Shown here one piece after another: positions 40,432 to 49,348 of a DNA stretch of 64,000 nt. The notes under the pieces were generated by a model. That model had not been told where the DNA came from, did not search any database, and worked only from the letters and a program-made list of their open reading frames with translations. Both the position numbers and the translations under genes were made by a program. How positions within the stretch are numbered: position 1 is the first letter of the stretch; the number at the start of each line of letters is the position of its first letter. Location: contig NZ_LT670849.1 of assembly GCF_900142985.1 (NCBI RefSeq), forward strand, positions 4,356,501 to 4,420,500. Direction: 5' to 3'. The DNA is from Bradyrhizobium erythrophlei (GTDB lineage Bacteria > Pseudomonadota > Alphaproteobacteria > Rhizobiales > Xanthobacteraceae).

Positions 40432-42261
40432 CTACAGCGACAGCGGCGCGGTAGCCCCGTCGAGCCAGGCTTTCGTCGCCTCGTCGACATGGCCGCGCAC
40501 GGCGTGGCGCACCCGCTCGTGGTATTCGTTGAGCCAGCTCAATTCGTCGCTCGCGAGCATGTTGAGGTCGACCAAGCGACGATCGATCGGCGCGAGCGTC
40601 AGGGTTTCGAAAGCGTTAACCGGCTTCTCGGCGCCTGCGACGTCGGCGGCGACGACGAGTTCGAGGTTCTCGATGCGGATGCCGAAGGCGTCGGTCTTGT
40701 AGTAACCCGGCTCGTTGGAGAGGATCATGCCGCGCTTGAGGGGCGTGGTGCCGAGCTTGGAAATCCGCGCAGGTCCCTCGTGCACCGAGAGGTAACTGCC
40801 GACGCCGTGGCCGGTGCCATGCTCGAAATCGACGCCGGCCTGCCAAAGATATTGCCGCGCCAGCGTATCGAGCTGCGCACCTGTCGTGCCATCCGGAAAC
40901 AGCGCACGCGAGATCGCGATGTGGCCGCGCAGCACGCGGGTGAAGCGATCGCGCATTTCTTGCGTCGGCTCGCCGATCGCAATGGTGCGGGTGACGTCGG
41001 TGGTGCCGTCTTCATATTGCGCGCCGGAATCGATCAGCAGCAGATCGCCGCGCGCGATGCGGCGGTTGCTCTTGCGGGTGACGCGGTAATGCACGATGGC
41101 GCCATTCGGCCCGGTGCCCGAAATGGTCGGAAACGAAACGTCCTTCAGTGCGCCGGTGTCGCGGCGGAAGGTTTCCAGCGCCTCGACGGCGTCGATTTCA
41201 GTCAGGCTGCCTGCGGGCGCCTCGCGGTCGACCCAGGCGAGAAACCGTGCCAGTGCGATCGCATCGCGCCGATGCGCGGCCTTCGTGCCGGCGATTTCGG
41301 TGTCGTTCTTGACGGCCTTGAGCAGAGCGACCGGATCGCTGCCGCGGATCACCTTGCCGCCGGCCGACGAAATCAGGCGGGTCAGCGCGTCCGCAGCGGT
41401 CGCGCTGTCGAGCGCAATCGAAGCGCCGCTTTTCGACAGTTCGATCAGTTTCGGCGTCAGCGCGCCCGGCTCGACCACGGTTGCAGTCTGTTCGAGGTGG
41501 TCACGCACGCTGTTGGAAAGCTTGCGATGGTCGATGAACAGTGTCGGCCGGCCGCTTTTCGGCAGAAGCGCGTAGGACAGGGGCAGGGGGGTATGGGCGA
41601 CGTCAGCGCCGCGGATATTGAAGGCCCAGGCCACGGCATGGCTGTCGGACAACACCAGCGCGTCGGCGCCGACCTTGGCGATCTCGGTCTCGATCCGCTT
41701 CAGCTTGTCGGCTTCGATTTCGCCCGCGAATTGCTTGCCGTGCAGGGCGACCGGCGCGAGCGGCAGCGGCGGGCGTTCGGTCCAGACCGCATCGACCGGG
41801 TTAGTATCGACCGCGACCAGTTCCGCGCCCGCCTTGGCGCAAGCCGCCGCAAGCTTCTCGGCGGATGCCGTCGTGTGCAGCCAGGGATCGAAGCCGAGGC
41901 GGTCGCCGGCAACAAGATGCTGTGCCAGCCAGGCCTCCGGCGGCGGATCCACCAGCGGCTGGACGCTCCAGACCTTGGTGTCGACCTGCTTGCCGGCTTG
42001 TAGCGTGTAGCGCCCATCGACGAACACCGCGGCCTCGCGGACGAGCACGATCGCCATGCCGGCCGATCCGGTGAAGCCGGTGAGCCAAGCCAGCCGTTCC
42101 TCGGAGGGCGGCACATATTCGTTCTGCTGCTGATCGGCGCGCGGCACCACGAAGCCGGTCAGGTTGCGTCTCGTCAACTCCTCGCGGAATGCGGATAGAC
42201 GCGCGGACAAAGCGATGCCGGTTTCCGGCTCTTCGAAGGTCTGGAAGTGGGCTTCAAACAT
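40432..42261 (-). CDS. aminopeptidase P family protein (Xaa-Pro aminopeptidase)
   Basis: A 609-residue cytoplasmic M24B metallopeptidase that removes N-terminal residues ahead of proline. Two creatinase-like N-terminal domains precede the pita-bread catalytic domain. The metal ligands are seen in LIDSGAQYEDGTTDVTRT (two Asp), HGTGHGVGSYLSVHEGP (His) and ILSNEPGYYK (Glu), with a last Glu region near the C-terminus. Length is typical of the longer, eukaryote-like aminopeptidase P form found in alphaproteobacteria. Confidence 0.92.
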   Translation of the reverse strand: MFEAHFQTFEEPETGIALSARLSAFREELTRRNLTGFVVPRADQQQNEYVPPSEERLAWLTGFTGSAGMAIVLVREAAVFVDGRYTLQAGKQVDTKVWSVQPLVDPPPEAWLAQHLVAGDRLGFDPWLHTTASAEKLAAACAKAGAELVAVDTNPVDAVWTERPPLPLAPVALHGKQFAGEIEADKLKRIETEIAKVGADALVLSDSHAVAWAFNIRGADVAHTPLPLSYALLPKSGRPTLFIDHRKLSNSVRDHLEQTATVVEPGALTPKLIELSKSGASIALDSATAADALTRLISSAGGKVIRGSDPVALLKAVKNDTEIAGTKAAHRRDAIALARFLAWVDREAPAGSLTEIDAVEALETFRRDTGALKDVSFPTISGTGPNGAIVHYRVTRKSNRRIARGDLLLIDSGAQYEDGTTDVTRTIAIGEPTQEMRDRFTRVLRGHIAISRALFPDGTTGAQLDTLARQYLWQAGVDFEHGTGHGVGSYLSVHEGPARISKLGTTPLKRGMILSNEPGYYKTDAFGIRIENLELVVAADVAGAEKPVNAFETLTLAPIDRRLVDLNMLASDELSWLNEYHERVRHAVRGHVDEATKAWLDGATAPLSL

Positions 42262-42476
42262 TGGACGATAGTAGCATCATTCCCGGGACGGCGGGGTAAC
42301 CGACTCAATTCGCTTCCGATTCGGAATTTAGTGTGATTGAATTGCTGCACCCGCATTAGACGGGGTTGAACGTTTCATGACGCGAAAATGTCCTGAAGCG
42401 AATCAAGAAGATCCTTCCGGGTGGAATTCCAAGGCCAGTTCCAAGGGCGTCAGTTTCCAGCGTCGAGGGATTAACC

Positions 42477-42662
42477 ATGCCCGTCTTCACCTTCGAGAAG
42501 ATTTCGCCGCCGATGCGCCGCGTAACCGCTTCTTCGTCCACCGCCGAGAAACCGCGCGGCGTTCTGCCCCGGCTTCTGGATCGATTTGCGGAGAGCCGCG
42601 CCAAGCGCAAGGTCAGTGCCGAGAAGGCGGCTCAGCAGAAGTCGCGGAAGCAGGCGAAGTAG
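42477..42662 (+). CDS. small basic protein of unknown function
   Basis: A 61-residue ORF with RBS GAGGGA eight bases before ATG. It starts MPVFTFEKISPPMRR and ends in a Lys/Arg/Gln-rich tail (KVSAEKAAQQKSRKQAK). No membrane segment. I recall similar short proteins in Bradyrhizobium but not a function. A nucleic-acid-binding role would fit its charge; that is a guess. Confidence 0.6.
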   Translation: MPVFTFEKISPPMRRVTASSSTAEKPRGVLPRLLDRFAESRAKRKVSAEKAAQQKSRKQAK

Positions 42663-42664
42663 GC

Positions 42665-42847
42665 CCCTCATCCTGAGGGCGGCGCTTGCGCCGCGTCTCG
42701 AAGGATGAAGGCCCGGATAGCGGCCTCATGGTTCTCCCGGCGATGCGAAGCATCGTCCGGACGTCGCATATCCCACTTTGCACCGTTCGCGACGGCCTCG
42801 CTATAGCTCGGCCTGCTCGGGTGCTCGCTCCTCCTCACCATGAGGGT
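42665..42847. repeat. CCTCATCCTGAGG-type dispersed repeat
   Basis: It opens CCTCATCCTGAGG, contains GGCGCTTGCGCC and GGCGATGCGAAGCATCGTCC hairpins, and closes CTCACCATGAGGGT. It is the same family as 50949-51063 and abundant in Bradyrhizobium. It fills the gap before prmA. Confidence 0.8.
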
Positions 42848-42856
42848 CAACGTTTC

Positions 42857-43753
42857 CTACCGCGCTTTGTGAAGTAACAGGCTGCTCCAGCCTTCGATCC
42901 GGATGTGGCGCTCGACCACGAGCCCGCGCGCCCGATAGGCCGCGATCACCGCCGGCGCCTGGGGCGTCAGCAGTCCCGACAGGATCACGCGCGCCCCACC
43001 AGCCAGATGCCGGGACATCGCCGTTGCCATCTGCCGCAGCGGATTGGCGAGAATGTTGGCCAGCACCAGGTCGAACGGCTGACGCTCCCGCAACCTGGGC
43101 GCGGCAAAGCCATTGCCCCACGTCACCTCGACAAATGGGCCGACGCGGTTGGACCGCGCGTTGCCGGCGGCCACTTTCACCGACAGCGCATCGATGTCGC
43201 TCGCCAGCACTTTGGTTTGCAGCGCCTTGGCGGCGGCGATCGCCAAAACGCCGGTGCCGGTGCCGAGATCGAGCGCGCGCCGGGGCTGATGCGCCTTCAG
43301 GACGTGGTCGAGCAGCAAGAGGCAGCCGTGGGTGGTGCCGTGATGGCCGGTGCCGAAGGCCAGCGCCGCCTCGATCTCGATGCCGAGCTTGTTGGGCGTC
43401 ACCTTGGCCCGGTCGTGCTGGCCATGGACGACGAAACGCCCGGCATGGACCGGCACCAGTTCGTCGAGCGTGGCGCGGACCCAGTCCTTGGCCTCGATCG
43501 TGTCGAACCGGACGGACCGCCCGGCGTCCTCGCCCGCGGCGAGGCCAACCAGCTCGCGGATCGCGGCCTCATTGGGGGCGTCGGTAAAGTAGATGGTGAT
43601 ATCCCAGCGCCCGCTTGGTCCCTCGAAGGCGCCGATGGCGGCTTCGCTCTCATCGAGCGTCTCGGTCAGGAGGTCGGAGATGCGCCGGGCGGTGTGTTCA
43701 TCGCCGATGGCCAACGTGGCGCGATGGCTTTGGGGTGTGAGCGTCGAGGTCAT
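42857..43753 (-). CDS. prmA: ribosomal protein L11 methyltransferase
   Basis: A 298-residue SAM-dependent enzyme trimethylating L11. It has an N-terminal recognition domain and a C-terminal Rossmann domain with ALDLGTGTGVLAIAAAKAL, LASDIDALSVKVAAGNARSN and FDLVLANILANPL. AFGTGHHGTTHGCL is the usual pre-SAM block. Palindromic repeats lie 33-200 bp upstream of its ATG, so its promoter is in or between them. Confidence 0.92.
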   Translation of the reverse strand: MTSTLTPQSHRATLAIGDEHTARRISDLLTETLDESEAAIGAFEGPSGRWDITIYFTDAPNEAAIRELVGLAAGEDAGRSVRFDTIEAKDWVRATLDELVPVHAGRFVVHGQHDRAKVTPNKLGIEIEAALAFGTGHHGTTHGCLLLLDHVLKAHQPRRALDLGTGTGVLAIAAAKALQTKVLASDIDALSVKVAAGNARSNRVGPFVEVTWGNGFAAPRLRERQPFDLVLANILANPLRQMATAMSRHLAGGARVILSGLLTPQAPAVIAAYRARGLVVERHIRIEGWSSLLLHKAR

Positions 43754-43785
43754 TTGTGAAATTCAGGAAAGAGGGTGGGCGGGGA

Positions 43786-43863
43786 CTAGTGCGGCGACTC
43801 TGACGTTCCTTTCAGTTTCGCAGCGACCTGTTCAAAGGAACGTCAGAGTCCAAGCCGCACTAG
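43786..43863. repeat. palindromic repeat D1 (upstream of prmA)
   Basis: CTAGTGCGGC (43786-43795) pairs with 43854-43863, and GACTCTGACGTTCCTTT (43796-43812) with 43834-43850: 27 perfect pairs with a three-base CAA bulge on the right arm. It has the same plan as repeats B and C at murF-mraY. Confidence 0.92.
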
Positions 43864-43877
43864 AAAACCAATATATG

Positions 43878-43953
43878 CCAGTGTCCCGTTGGTTCTGACA
43901 TTCGTAGCGGTGCCCGTTGTGACAGATTACGAATGTCAGAACCGGGACACTGG
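43878..43953. repeat. palindromic repeat D2 (upstream of prmA)
   Basis: CCAGTGTCCC (43878-43887) pairs with 43944-43953, and GGTTCTGACATTCGTA (43891-43906) with 43928-43943: 26 perfect pairs with a three-base GTT bulge on the left arm. The left half and flank (ATATATGCCAGTG) match repeat A and its flank (GATATTTGCCAGTG). Confidence 0.92.
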
Positions 43954-43976
43954 TATGGCGCAGTTTAAGGCTTCAT

Positions 43977-44126
43977 TCACCTTGTTCTTCTAGGTTCCTG
44001 CCCCGGAACGGCCTCTGGCCAGCGTATACCGTGCTGATCCAGTGCCTCGCGTGATCTGTTGGTTAAAAACAGATTAATGCGCAAGGGTATAGAGGTGGTT
44101 TTAAACCATCCTGTGAGGCGCTTCAT
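43977..44126 (-). CDS. possible 49-residue basic protein
   Basis: ATG 44126 follows TTGAGG by six bases; an alternative GTG at 44165 follows GGGAG. The product begins MKRLTGWFKTTSIPLRINLF and is basic, with no clear membrane helix. The frame overlaps a CtrA-type motif at 44063, so it may instead be chance coding in a regulatory region. Confidence 0.3.
   Translation of the reverse strand: MKRLTGWFKTTSIPLRINLFLTNRSREALDQHGIRWPEAVPGQEPRRTR
44063..44077. promoter_or_regulatory. CtrA-type motif 1
   Basis: TTAA-AAACAGA-TTAA is an exact match to the TTAA-N7-TTAA full site of the alphaproteobacterial cell-cycle regulator CtrA. The same motif recurs 121 bp away. Confidence 0.5.
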
Positions 44127-44183
44127 CCGCAGCCTCAATTTTCCTACCGCTTTCCCCAAATGCACGCCAGATCTCCCGAACGA

Positions 44184-44198
44184 TTAAGTGTTGGTTAA
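44184..44198. promoter_or_regulatory. CtrA-type motif 2
   Basis: TTAA-GTGTTGG-TTAA is a second exact TTAA-N7-TTAA site, about 290 bp upstream of the GrlR-like gene. Confidence 0.5.
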
Positions 44199-44286
44199 AG
44201 CCGGCATTCCATCGTTTTGAATTTGTTAAGAGATCGCGCACGTCTCGAGCATGCCGGCGTCGCTGCTGCGCGTCTTTGCGTCATCG

Positions 44287-44403
44287 TCATCCACAGGCGC
44301 ACATGAGACGAGGCCCACCGCCGCAGCTTCGATTTGCGCATATCCCCATTTTATCCACGCTACTTCACAGCGGACGCAAAGCTCATCCACAACACTATCC
44401 ACC
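44287..44403. promoter_or_regulatory. cluster of DnaA-box-like 9-mers
   Basis: TCATCCACA (44287 and 44383) and TTATCCACG (44351) each differ by one base from TTATCCACA; CTATCCACC (44395) differs by two. All are in the same orientation within 117 bp, just before the GrlR-like gene and downstream of the two CtrA-type motifs. Chance cannot be excluded. Confidence 0.35.
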
Positions 44404-44489
44404 GAACATACCGCGACCATTCGACCGAACACGCGGGTCCTTCGGGTAGGATGGGTGCGCTTGAGCCCCAGGAGAAGCGGACCGGATCG

Positions 44490-44837
44490 ATGCGGAACGG
44501 GCTTTACTCCATCCACATCCACATGCTCGACGGCGTGAAAGGCCGCGACAGCGGCGTTCTCATCCTGAGGGACGGCGAGCTGCTCGGCGGCGGTCCGTAC
44601 TTCTGGTCGGTCGGGCGCTACAGCGTCGGTGACGGAACCTGGAAGGGCGAGCTCGTCACCAACCAGCACACGCCCTTCAACGATCCCTTCGTCCGCCCGC
44701 TGTTCGGCGGCGAGGAGGTTTCAAGCGGATTCACCGGCAAATTCTCCGGCGACGCATCCGAGGTGTTCGGCACCACGCTGGTGGGCGCGCGCAGCCTCAG
44801 TTTTCACGCGGTGCTGAAGCGGCTGGCGGAGGGTTAG
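44490..44837 (+). CDS. GrlR-like small protein
   Basis: A 115-residue protein starting MRNGLYSIHIHMLDGVKGRDSGVLILRDGELLGG, which follows the pattern of GrlR-type beta-barrel proteins. GrlR binds and inhibits the GrlA activator in enteropathogens; rhizobial members have no known partner. The frame is open upstream to 44334, but conservation of the family start favours ATG 44490; the nearest RBS (AGGAGAA) is somewhat far at 13 bases. No type III secretion gene is near. The upstream DNA carries CtrA- and DnaA-like motifs. Confidence 0.65.
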   Translation: MRNGLYSIHIHMLDGVKGRDSGVLILRDGELLGGGPYFWSVGRYSVGDGTWKGELVTNQHTPFNDPFVRPLFGGEEVSSGFTGKFSGDASEVFGTTLVGARSLSFHAVLKRLAEG

Positions 44838-44893
44838 GGGAGGGGGTGGGAAGGGTTCTTTTGGCGGTGTTGGTGAATCTGTCACCGTGACCG

Positions 44894-45114
44894 CTAGTTT
44901 GGCGGACCTTGCACCAAAAATATGATGAGAATGATTGGCCAAAGCGCGTTGATGGCCACGGATTCTGCCAGTCCTATGAGAAAATCGCTCGCGCTATGAA
45001 TATGGCCGAATGCGCCGGAGCGATAAGCGCTAAGAGCGCGTTAAATTCCAATAGGACAAATCCGATTAGGTAAATCCAGAGAACAATTCGAGCCAATCGC
45101 TTTACGGCCGCCAT
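44894..45114 (-). pseudogene. small two-helix membrane protein, apparently frameshifted
   Basis: ATG 45114 follows GGAAG by seven bases. The first frame encodes 46 residues (MAAVKRLARIVLWIYLIGFV..., one membrane helix) and stops at 44974. From about 45030 a second frame continues with FGHIHSASDFLIGLAESVAI then NALWPIILIIFLVQGPPN, another membrane helix, to a stop at 44894. Joined by a one-base shift, the two give a coherent two-helix protein of about 73 residues. Either this is a decayed gene, a sequencing error or, less likely, recoding. The function is unknown. It lies just upstream of the oxidoreductase gene's stop, on the same strand. Confidence 0.5.
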
Positions 45115-45152
45115 TTTGCTTCTTCCACACCCGTCCACAGCCTATCCACCGT

Positions 45153-46754
45153 CTATCCAAACAGCGCGCGGTGATCCCGCAGGATCGTCTGCGCGGCGTT
45201 GTGGCCGGGGGCGCCGGTGACACCGCCGCCGGGGTGGGCGCCGGAACCGCAGTGATAGAGCCCCTTCAGGGGGCCGCGGTAATCGGCGTGGCCGAGCATC
45301 GGCCGTGCCGAGAACAACTGGTTCAGCGTCAGTGCGCCGTGGAAGATGTCCCCTCCGAGCAGGCCGAACTGCCGTTCGAGGTCGAGCGGCGAGAGAATCT
45401 GGCGTCCGATGATGCTACTCGCAAAACCCGGCGCGTACCGGTCGACGGTTGCGACCATGAGGTCGGCGACTTCCTCTCTGGTGTCGTCCCAGGAACGCCC
45501 ATCCGGCAATTCCGGCGCGACGTGCTGGCAGAACAGGCTCGCGACATGCTGGCCGGCCGGCGCAAGGCTGTCGTCAAGGGTTGACGGGATCAGCATTTCC
45601 ACGACCGGCGCGCGGCTCCAGCCGTGTTCGCGTGCGTCCTGCCAGGCGCGATCCATATAGGCGAGGCTCGGCGCCATGATGATGCCGGAGGTGAGGTGAT
45701 CGCCGTTGCCCGGCAGCGCCGTGAAGGAGGGGAGCGCGCTCAGCGCCACGTTCATGCGAAACGTGCCGGAGGCATTCTTCCAGCTTTTCATGCGCGCGAG
45801 AAAGTCTTCCGGTAGCGCGTTTGAAGGCACCAGGCGGGTGTAAAGCAGCTTTGGATTGACACTCGAAGCGACATATTTTGCGCGCGTCGTCTCGCCATTG
45901 TCGAGCACGACGCCGACGGCGCGGTCGCGCTCGACGATCACCTCGCGCACACCAGCATCGAGCGTGATCTCGGCGCCGGCCTGTCGCGCCGTGGCCGCGA
46001 TCGCCTGACCGATCGCGCCCATGCCGCCGATGGCATGACCCCAGACGCCCTTCTTGCCGTTCACCTCGCCGAAGGCGTGATGCAACATCACATAGGCCGA
46101 GCCGGCGGCGTAGGGCGAAGCGTAGTTGCCGACAATGGCATCGAAACCGAACAGCGCCTTGATCAGGTCGCTGTCGAACACTTCGTCCAGCATTTCGCCG
46201 GCCGAGCGCGTGAACAGATCGAGCAATAGGCGCTGCTGCTCCAGCGACAGCTTTCTTAAGATGTTCGCGGTGCCGAGCGCGCTGAAACTCTCGCGGATCG
46301 CGGCCGTCCCGAAGCTCTCGACGAGGTTTGGCGGCGCGCGCAGCACCAGGGCGCGCAGCACATCCGCGATCTCTTCGAGTTTCCGGTTGAAGCCGTCGAG
46401 TTCGCCGGCGTCATGTGGGCTCAGTCTGGCGAGCGAATCCTTGGTGCGGCCTTCGCCGGTCAGGAGATAACGGCCGTCGGGCGCGGGCAGGAAATTTTGC
46501 GCGCGGCGTTCGACGATCCGCAAGCCATGCTGGCTAAGTTTCAGGTCGGAAATAATTTTCGGATTGAGCAGGCTCACCGTATAGGCCGCGACCGAATTGC
46601 GGAACCCCGGCGCGAATTCTTCCGTAACCGCCGCGCCACCCACGACCTTGCGCCGCTCGACCACGCGCACGCCAAGGCCTGCCTGCGCCAGATAGGCCGC
46701 GCAAGTCAGGCCGTTATGTCCGGCCCCGATGATAATGACATCCGTTTCGTTCAT
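45153..46754 (-). CDS. FAD-dependent oxidoreductase, phytoene-desaturase/PYROXD2-like
   Basis: A 533-residue flavoprotein. The N-terminal dinucleotide motif DVIIIGAGHNGLTCAAYLAQAG is at about residues 4-25, followed by RVVERRKVVGGAAVTEEF. The C-terminal FAD block contains YRGPLKGLYHCGSGAHPGGG. This group (PYROXD2-like) is related to carotenoid desaturases and amine oxidases but has no settled substrate. ATG 46754 gives the canonical start. No carotenoid genes are adjacent. Confidence 0.85.
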   Translation of the reverse strand: MNETDVIIIGAGHNGLTCAAYLAQAGLGVRVVERRKVVGGAAVTEEFAPGFRNSVAAYTVSLLNPKIISDLKLSQHGLRIVERRAQNFLPAPDGRYLLTGEGRTKDSLARLSPHDAGELDGFNRKLEEIADVLRALVLRAPPNLVESFGTAAIRESFSALGTANILRKLSLEQQRLLLDLFTRSAGEMLDEVFDSDLIKALFGFDAIVGNYASPYAAGSAYVMLHHAFGEVNGKKGVWGHAIGGMGAIGQAIAATARQAGAEITLDAGVREVIVERDRAVGVVLDNGETTRAKYVASSVNPKLLYTRLVPSNALPEDFLARMKSWKNASGTFRMNVALSALPSFTALPGNGDHLTSGIIMAPSLAYMDRAWQDAREHGWSRAPVVEMLIPSTLDDSLAPAGQHVASLFCQHVAPELPDGRSWDDTREEVADLMVATVDRYAPGFASSIIGRQILSPLDLERQFGLLGGDIFHGALTLNQLFSARPMLGHADYRGPLKGLYHCGSGAHPGGGVTGAPGHNAAQTILRDHRALFG

Positions 46755-46914
46755 GCGAGCTTTTAGAAACATCCCGTCAAAAAAGTGACACCTCCATATC
46801 AGACCGCGCGTCGCCTGCACATCCGCCGGAGGGGCCACATTGCCCGCCGCGCGTTCCTATGCTCCATTGCCGCCGGAACGATCCCGCATCACGAAACACC
46901 CCGCCGGAGTTTTC

Positions 46915-49191
46915 ATGACCCCATCCGATCCGCAACTGCCTGCGGAAACGTCTTCTGCGGGCCGCAACCGGCTGGTGCTTCTGACCTACACCGCGGCGAT
47001 TTTCGTCAGCGCATTGTTGCTGTTCTCGGTCCAGCCGCTATTCACCAAGATGGTGCTGCCGCGGCTCGGCGGTTCGCCGGCGGTGTGGTCGGTAGCGATG
47101 GTGTTCTTCCAGTCGCTACTGCTGGCGGGCTACGTCTATGCGCATCTTCTGATGCGGATCAAAAGCCGCGTCATCCCGATCGTGGTGCATCTGGTGCTGC
47201 TGATCGTGGCCTTTATCACGCTGCCGCTGGCGATCTCGGCGCATTGGGGCGATCCGCCGACCAGTGGATACGCGCTATGGCTGCTCGGCCTGTTCGTGGC
47301 CTCGATCGGCCTGCCGTTCTTTGCGCTCGCCGCCAACAACCCGCTGCTGCAAGCCTGGTTCGTCCGTACTGGCCATCCCGACGGCGCCGATCCGTACTTC
47401 CTCTACGCGTCTTCCAATATCGGCAGCTTTCTCGCGCTGCTGTCTTATCCGCTTGTGCTGGAACCGATCTTCAGCCTGCGGACGCAAAACCTGATCTGGA
47501 CCGGTGGCTATGGTCTTTTGATCGTTCTCATCGCCGCTTGCGGCTTCCTGTTATGGCGTTCGCCGGCGCGATCCCCTGCGGCCTTGGCGGCTGAAAGTGA
47601 CGCGCCGGCGCCTTCATTTGCGTTGCGCGCGCGCTGGGTGTTCCTCGCAGCCGTCCCGTCCGGCCTTCTGATCGCGGTGACCGCGCATATTTCGACCGAC
47701 GTCGCCGCGGCGCCGCTGCTGTGGGTGCTGCCGCTCTCGCTCTATCTGTTGACCTGGGTGCTGGTGTTTCAGCAACGCCCGTGGCTGCCGCACAAATGGG
47801 TGCTGTGGGCGCAGCCGGCGGCCATCGCCGGCGTCATCGTGCTGCTCGCTGTCGGCGGCGAACAGAATCTACTGCTGACGATCGGCGGGCATCAGCTTTG
47901 TTTCTTCGTGATCGCGATGGCCTGCCACGGCGAACTGGCGCGTACGCGTCCGCCCGCCAAATATCTCACCGGCTTCTATGTTGCGCTGTCGTTCGGCGGC
48001 ATGATCGGCGGGCTGTTCGCCGGCTTGATCGCGCCGAATGTATTCTCGTGGGTGGCGGAATATCCGATCCTGATCGTGCTTGCCGCACTCTGCCGTCCGC
48101 CGGCGAATGAACGCCTGCCGTGGCTGAGCCGCCTGGCCTGGCCGTTGGTGGTCATCGTGGCGCTGGCCTTGATTGCTCTCTCGCAAACCAAGGGCGAGAC
48201 GTTCGACTGGCTCGATGAGCATCGGGTCTATGTGGCGGGCAGTATCGCCGTGCTCGGCATGCTGCTGGCGCTCTTGCTCAACACTGCGCGCCTCAAGCTT
48301 GCCGCCGTCGCCGCACTGGCGCTGGCGCTCGTCCGTGTCTATCCCGCCGACGATGGACGCGTCGATACCGTGCGCAGTTTCTTCGGCGTCCACAAGATCG
48401 TAACGACGCCGAGCGGCCAGTATCACGTGCTGCTGCACGGCACGACGATTCACGGCGCCGAGCGATTCCAGAACGACGACGGCACGCCGGCGCAAGGCCG
48501 GCCGGAGCCGATCTCCTACTATCACAAGGATGGCGGCATCGGTCAGGCGGTGGCGGCGATCCGCGAGCGCAAGGGTGCGCCGCTGCGCGCGGCGGCGATC
48601 GGGCTTGGCTCGGGCACGCTCGCCTGCGTCGGACTGCCCGGCGAGGACTGGAAGTTCTTCGAAATCGACCAGTCGATGGTCGATACCGCGCGCGATCCGA
48701 AATACTTCACCTACGTGCAGAATTGCCAGCCGGACCTGAAGCCGGTGATCGGCGATGCGCGGCTGACCTTTGCGCGCGAGCCGGACGGCCTCTACGACAT
48801 CATCATTGTCGACGCCTATTCGTCGGATGCGATTCCGATCCATCTCGCCACCCAGGAGGCGATGAAGATCTACAAGGACAAGCTGGCGCCGGAGGGTGTC
48901 GTCCTGATGCACGTCTCCAACCGGCATCTGGAACTGGCGAGCGTCGTGGTCGGCATTGCCGACGCCAACGGGATGAAGAGCTGGGTCTACAACGAGGACT
49001 CCGGCCGCGACGGCGAATACATCTTCGCAACCAACGTGGTGGTGTCAGCGCGCGACGAGGCCGACGTCGGCAAGCTTGCCTCGTCCGACAAATGGGAAGA
49101 GACCGACCCGACCGCCAACCAGCGGGTGTGGACCGACGATTACTGCAACGTGTTGGGTGCGGTTTATCGGCGGCTGCGCGATGGCGAGTGA
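46915..49191 (+). CDS. membrane protein fused to spermidine-synthase-like domain
   Basis: A 758-residue protein. Its N-terminal two thirds hold about 12-14 membrane helices (SALLLFSVQPLFTKMVLPRLGG, typical of the family). The C-terminal third is a spermidine-synthase-like methyltransferase fold with AAIGLGSGTLACVG, a FFEIDQSMVDTARD segment, then GDARLTFA and DIIIVDAYSSDAIPIHLATQ. Such fusions are widespread and their substrate is unknown; true polyamine synthesis is doubtful. ATG 46915 follows CGGAG. Confidence 0.82.
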   Translation: MTPSDPQLPAETSSAGRNRLVLLTYTAAIFVSALLLFSVQPLFTKMVLPRLGGSPAVWSVAMVFFQSLLLAGYVYAHLLMRIKSRVIPIVVHLVLLIVAFITLPLAISAHWGDPPTSGYALWLLGLFVASIGLPFFALAANNPLLQAWFVRTGHPDGADPYFLYASSNIGSFLALLSYPLVLEPIFSLRTQNLIWTGGYGLLIVLIAACGFLLWRSPARSPAALAAESDAPAPSFALRARWVFLAAVPSGLLIAVTAHISTDVAAAPLLWVLPLSLYLLTWVLVFQQRPWLPHKWVLWAQPAAIAGVIVLLAVGGEQNLLLTIGGHQLCFFVIAMACHGELARTRPPAKYLTGFYVALSFGGMIGGLFAGLIAPNVFSWVAEYPILIVLAALCRPPANERLPWLSRLAWPLVVIVALALIALSQTKGETFDWLDEHRVYVAGSIAVLGMLLALLLNTARLKLAAVAALALALVRVYPADDGRVDTVRSFFGVHKIVTTPSGQYHVLLHGTTIHGAERFQNDDGTPAQGRPEPISYYHKDGGIGQAVAAIRERKGAPLRAAAIGLGSGTLACVGLPGEDWKFFEIDQSMVDTARDPKYFTYVQNCQPDLKPVIGDARLTFAREPDGLYDIIIVDAYSSDAIPIHLATQEAMKIYKDKLAPEGVVLMHVSNRHLELASVVVGIADANGMKSWVYNEDSGRDGEYIFATNVVVSARDEADVGKLASSDKWEETDPTANQRVWTDDYCNVLGAVYRRLRDGE

Positions 49192-49348
49192 TATCTAAAC
49201 TCGTTTTAATCCTCCAAGTGCCTGCGAACGTCCCGCTTTGAAGGAACCCGGAAGTTCCCTCCGGCGTTGGTGACATTAAATGTCCCAATCGTGCCGCCGC
49301 ACGCGTTCGCGTGCGATGCCGGCACCGCAGTTGTGCCGGAGGAGCGTC

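Noticed and set aside
45121..45165. Further TATCCAC-like 9-mers as DnaA boxes
   Set aside because: Two or more mismatches each and part of coding sequence; not counted with the 44.3 kb cluster.
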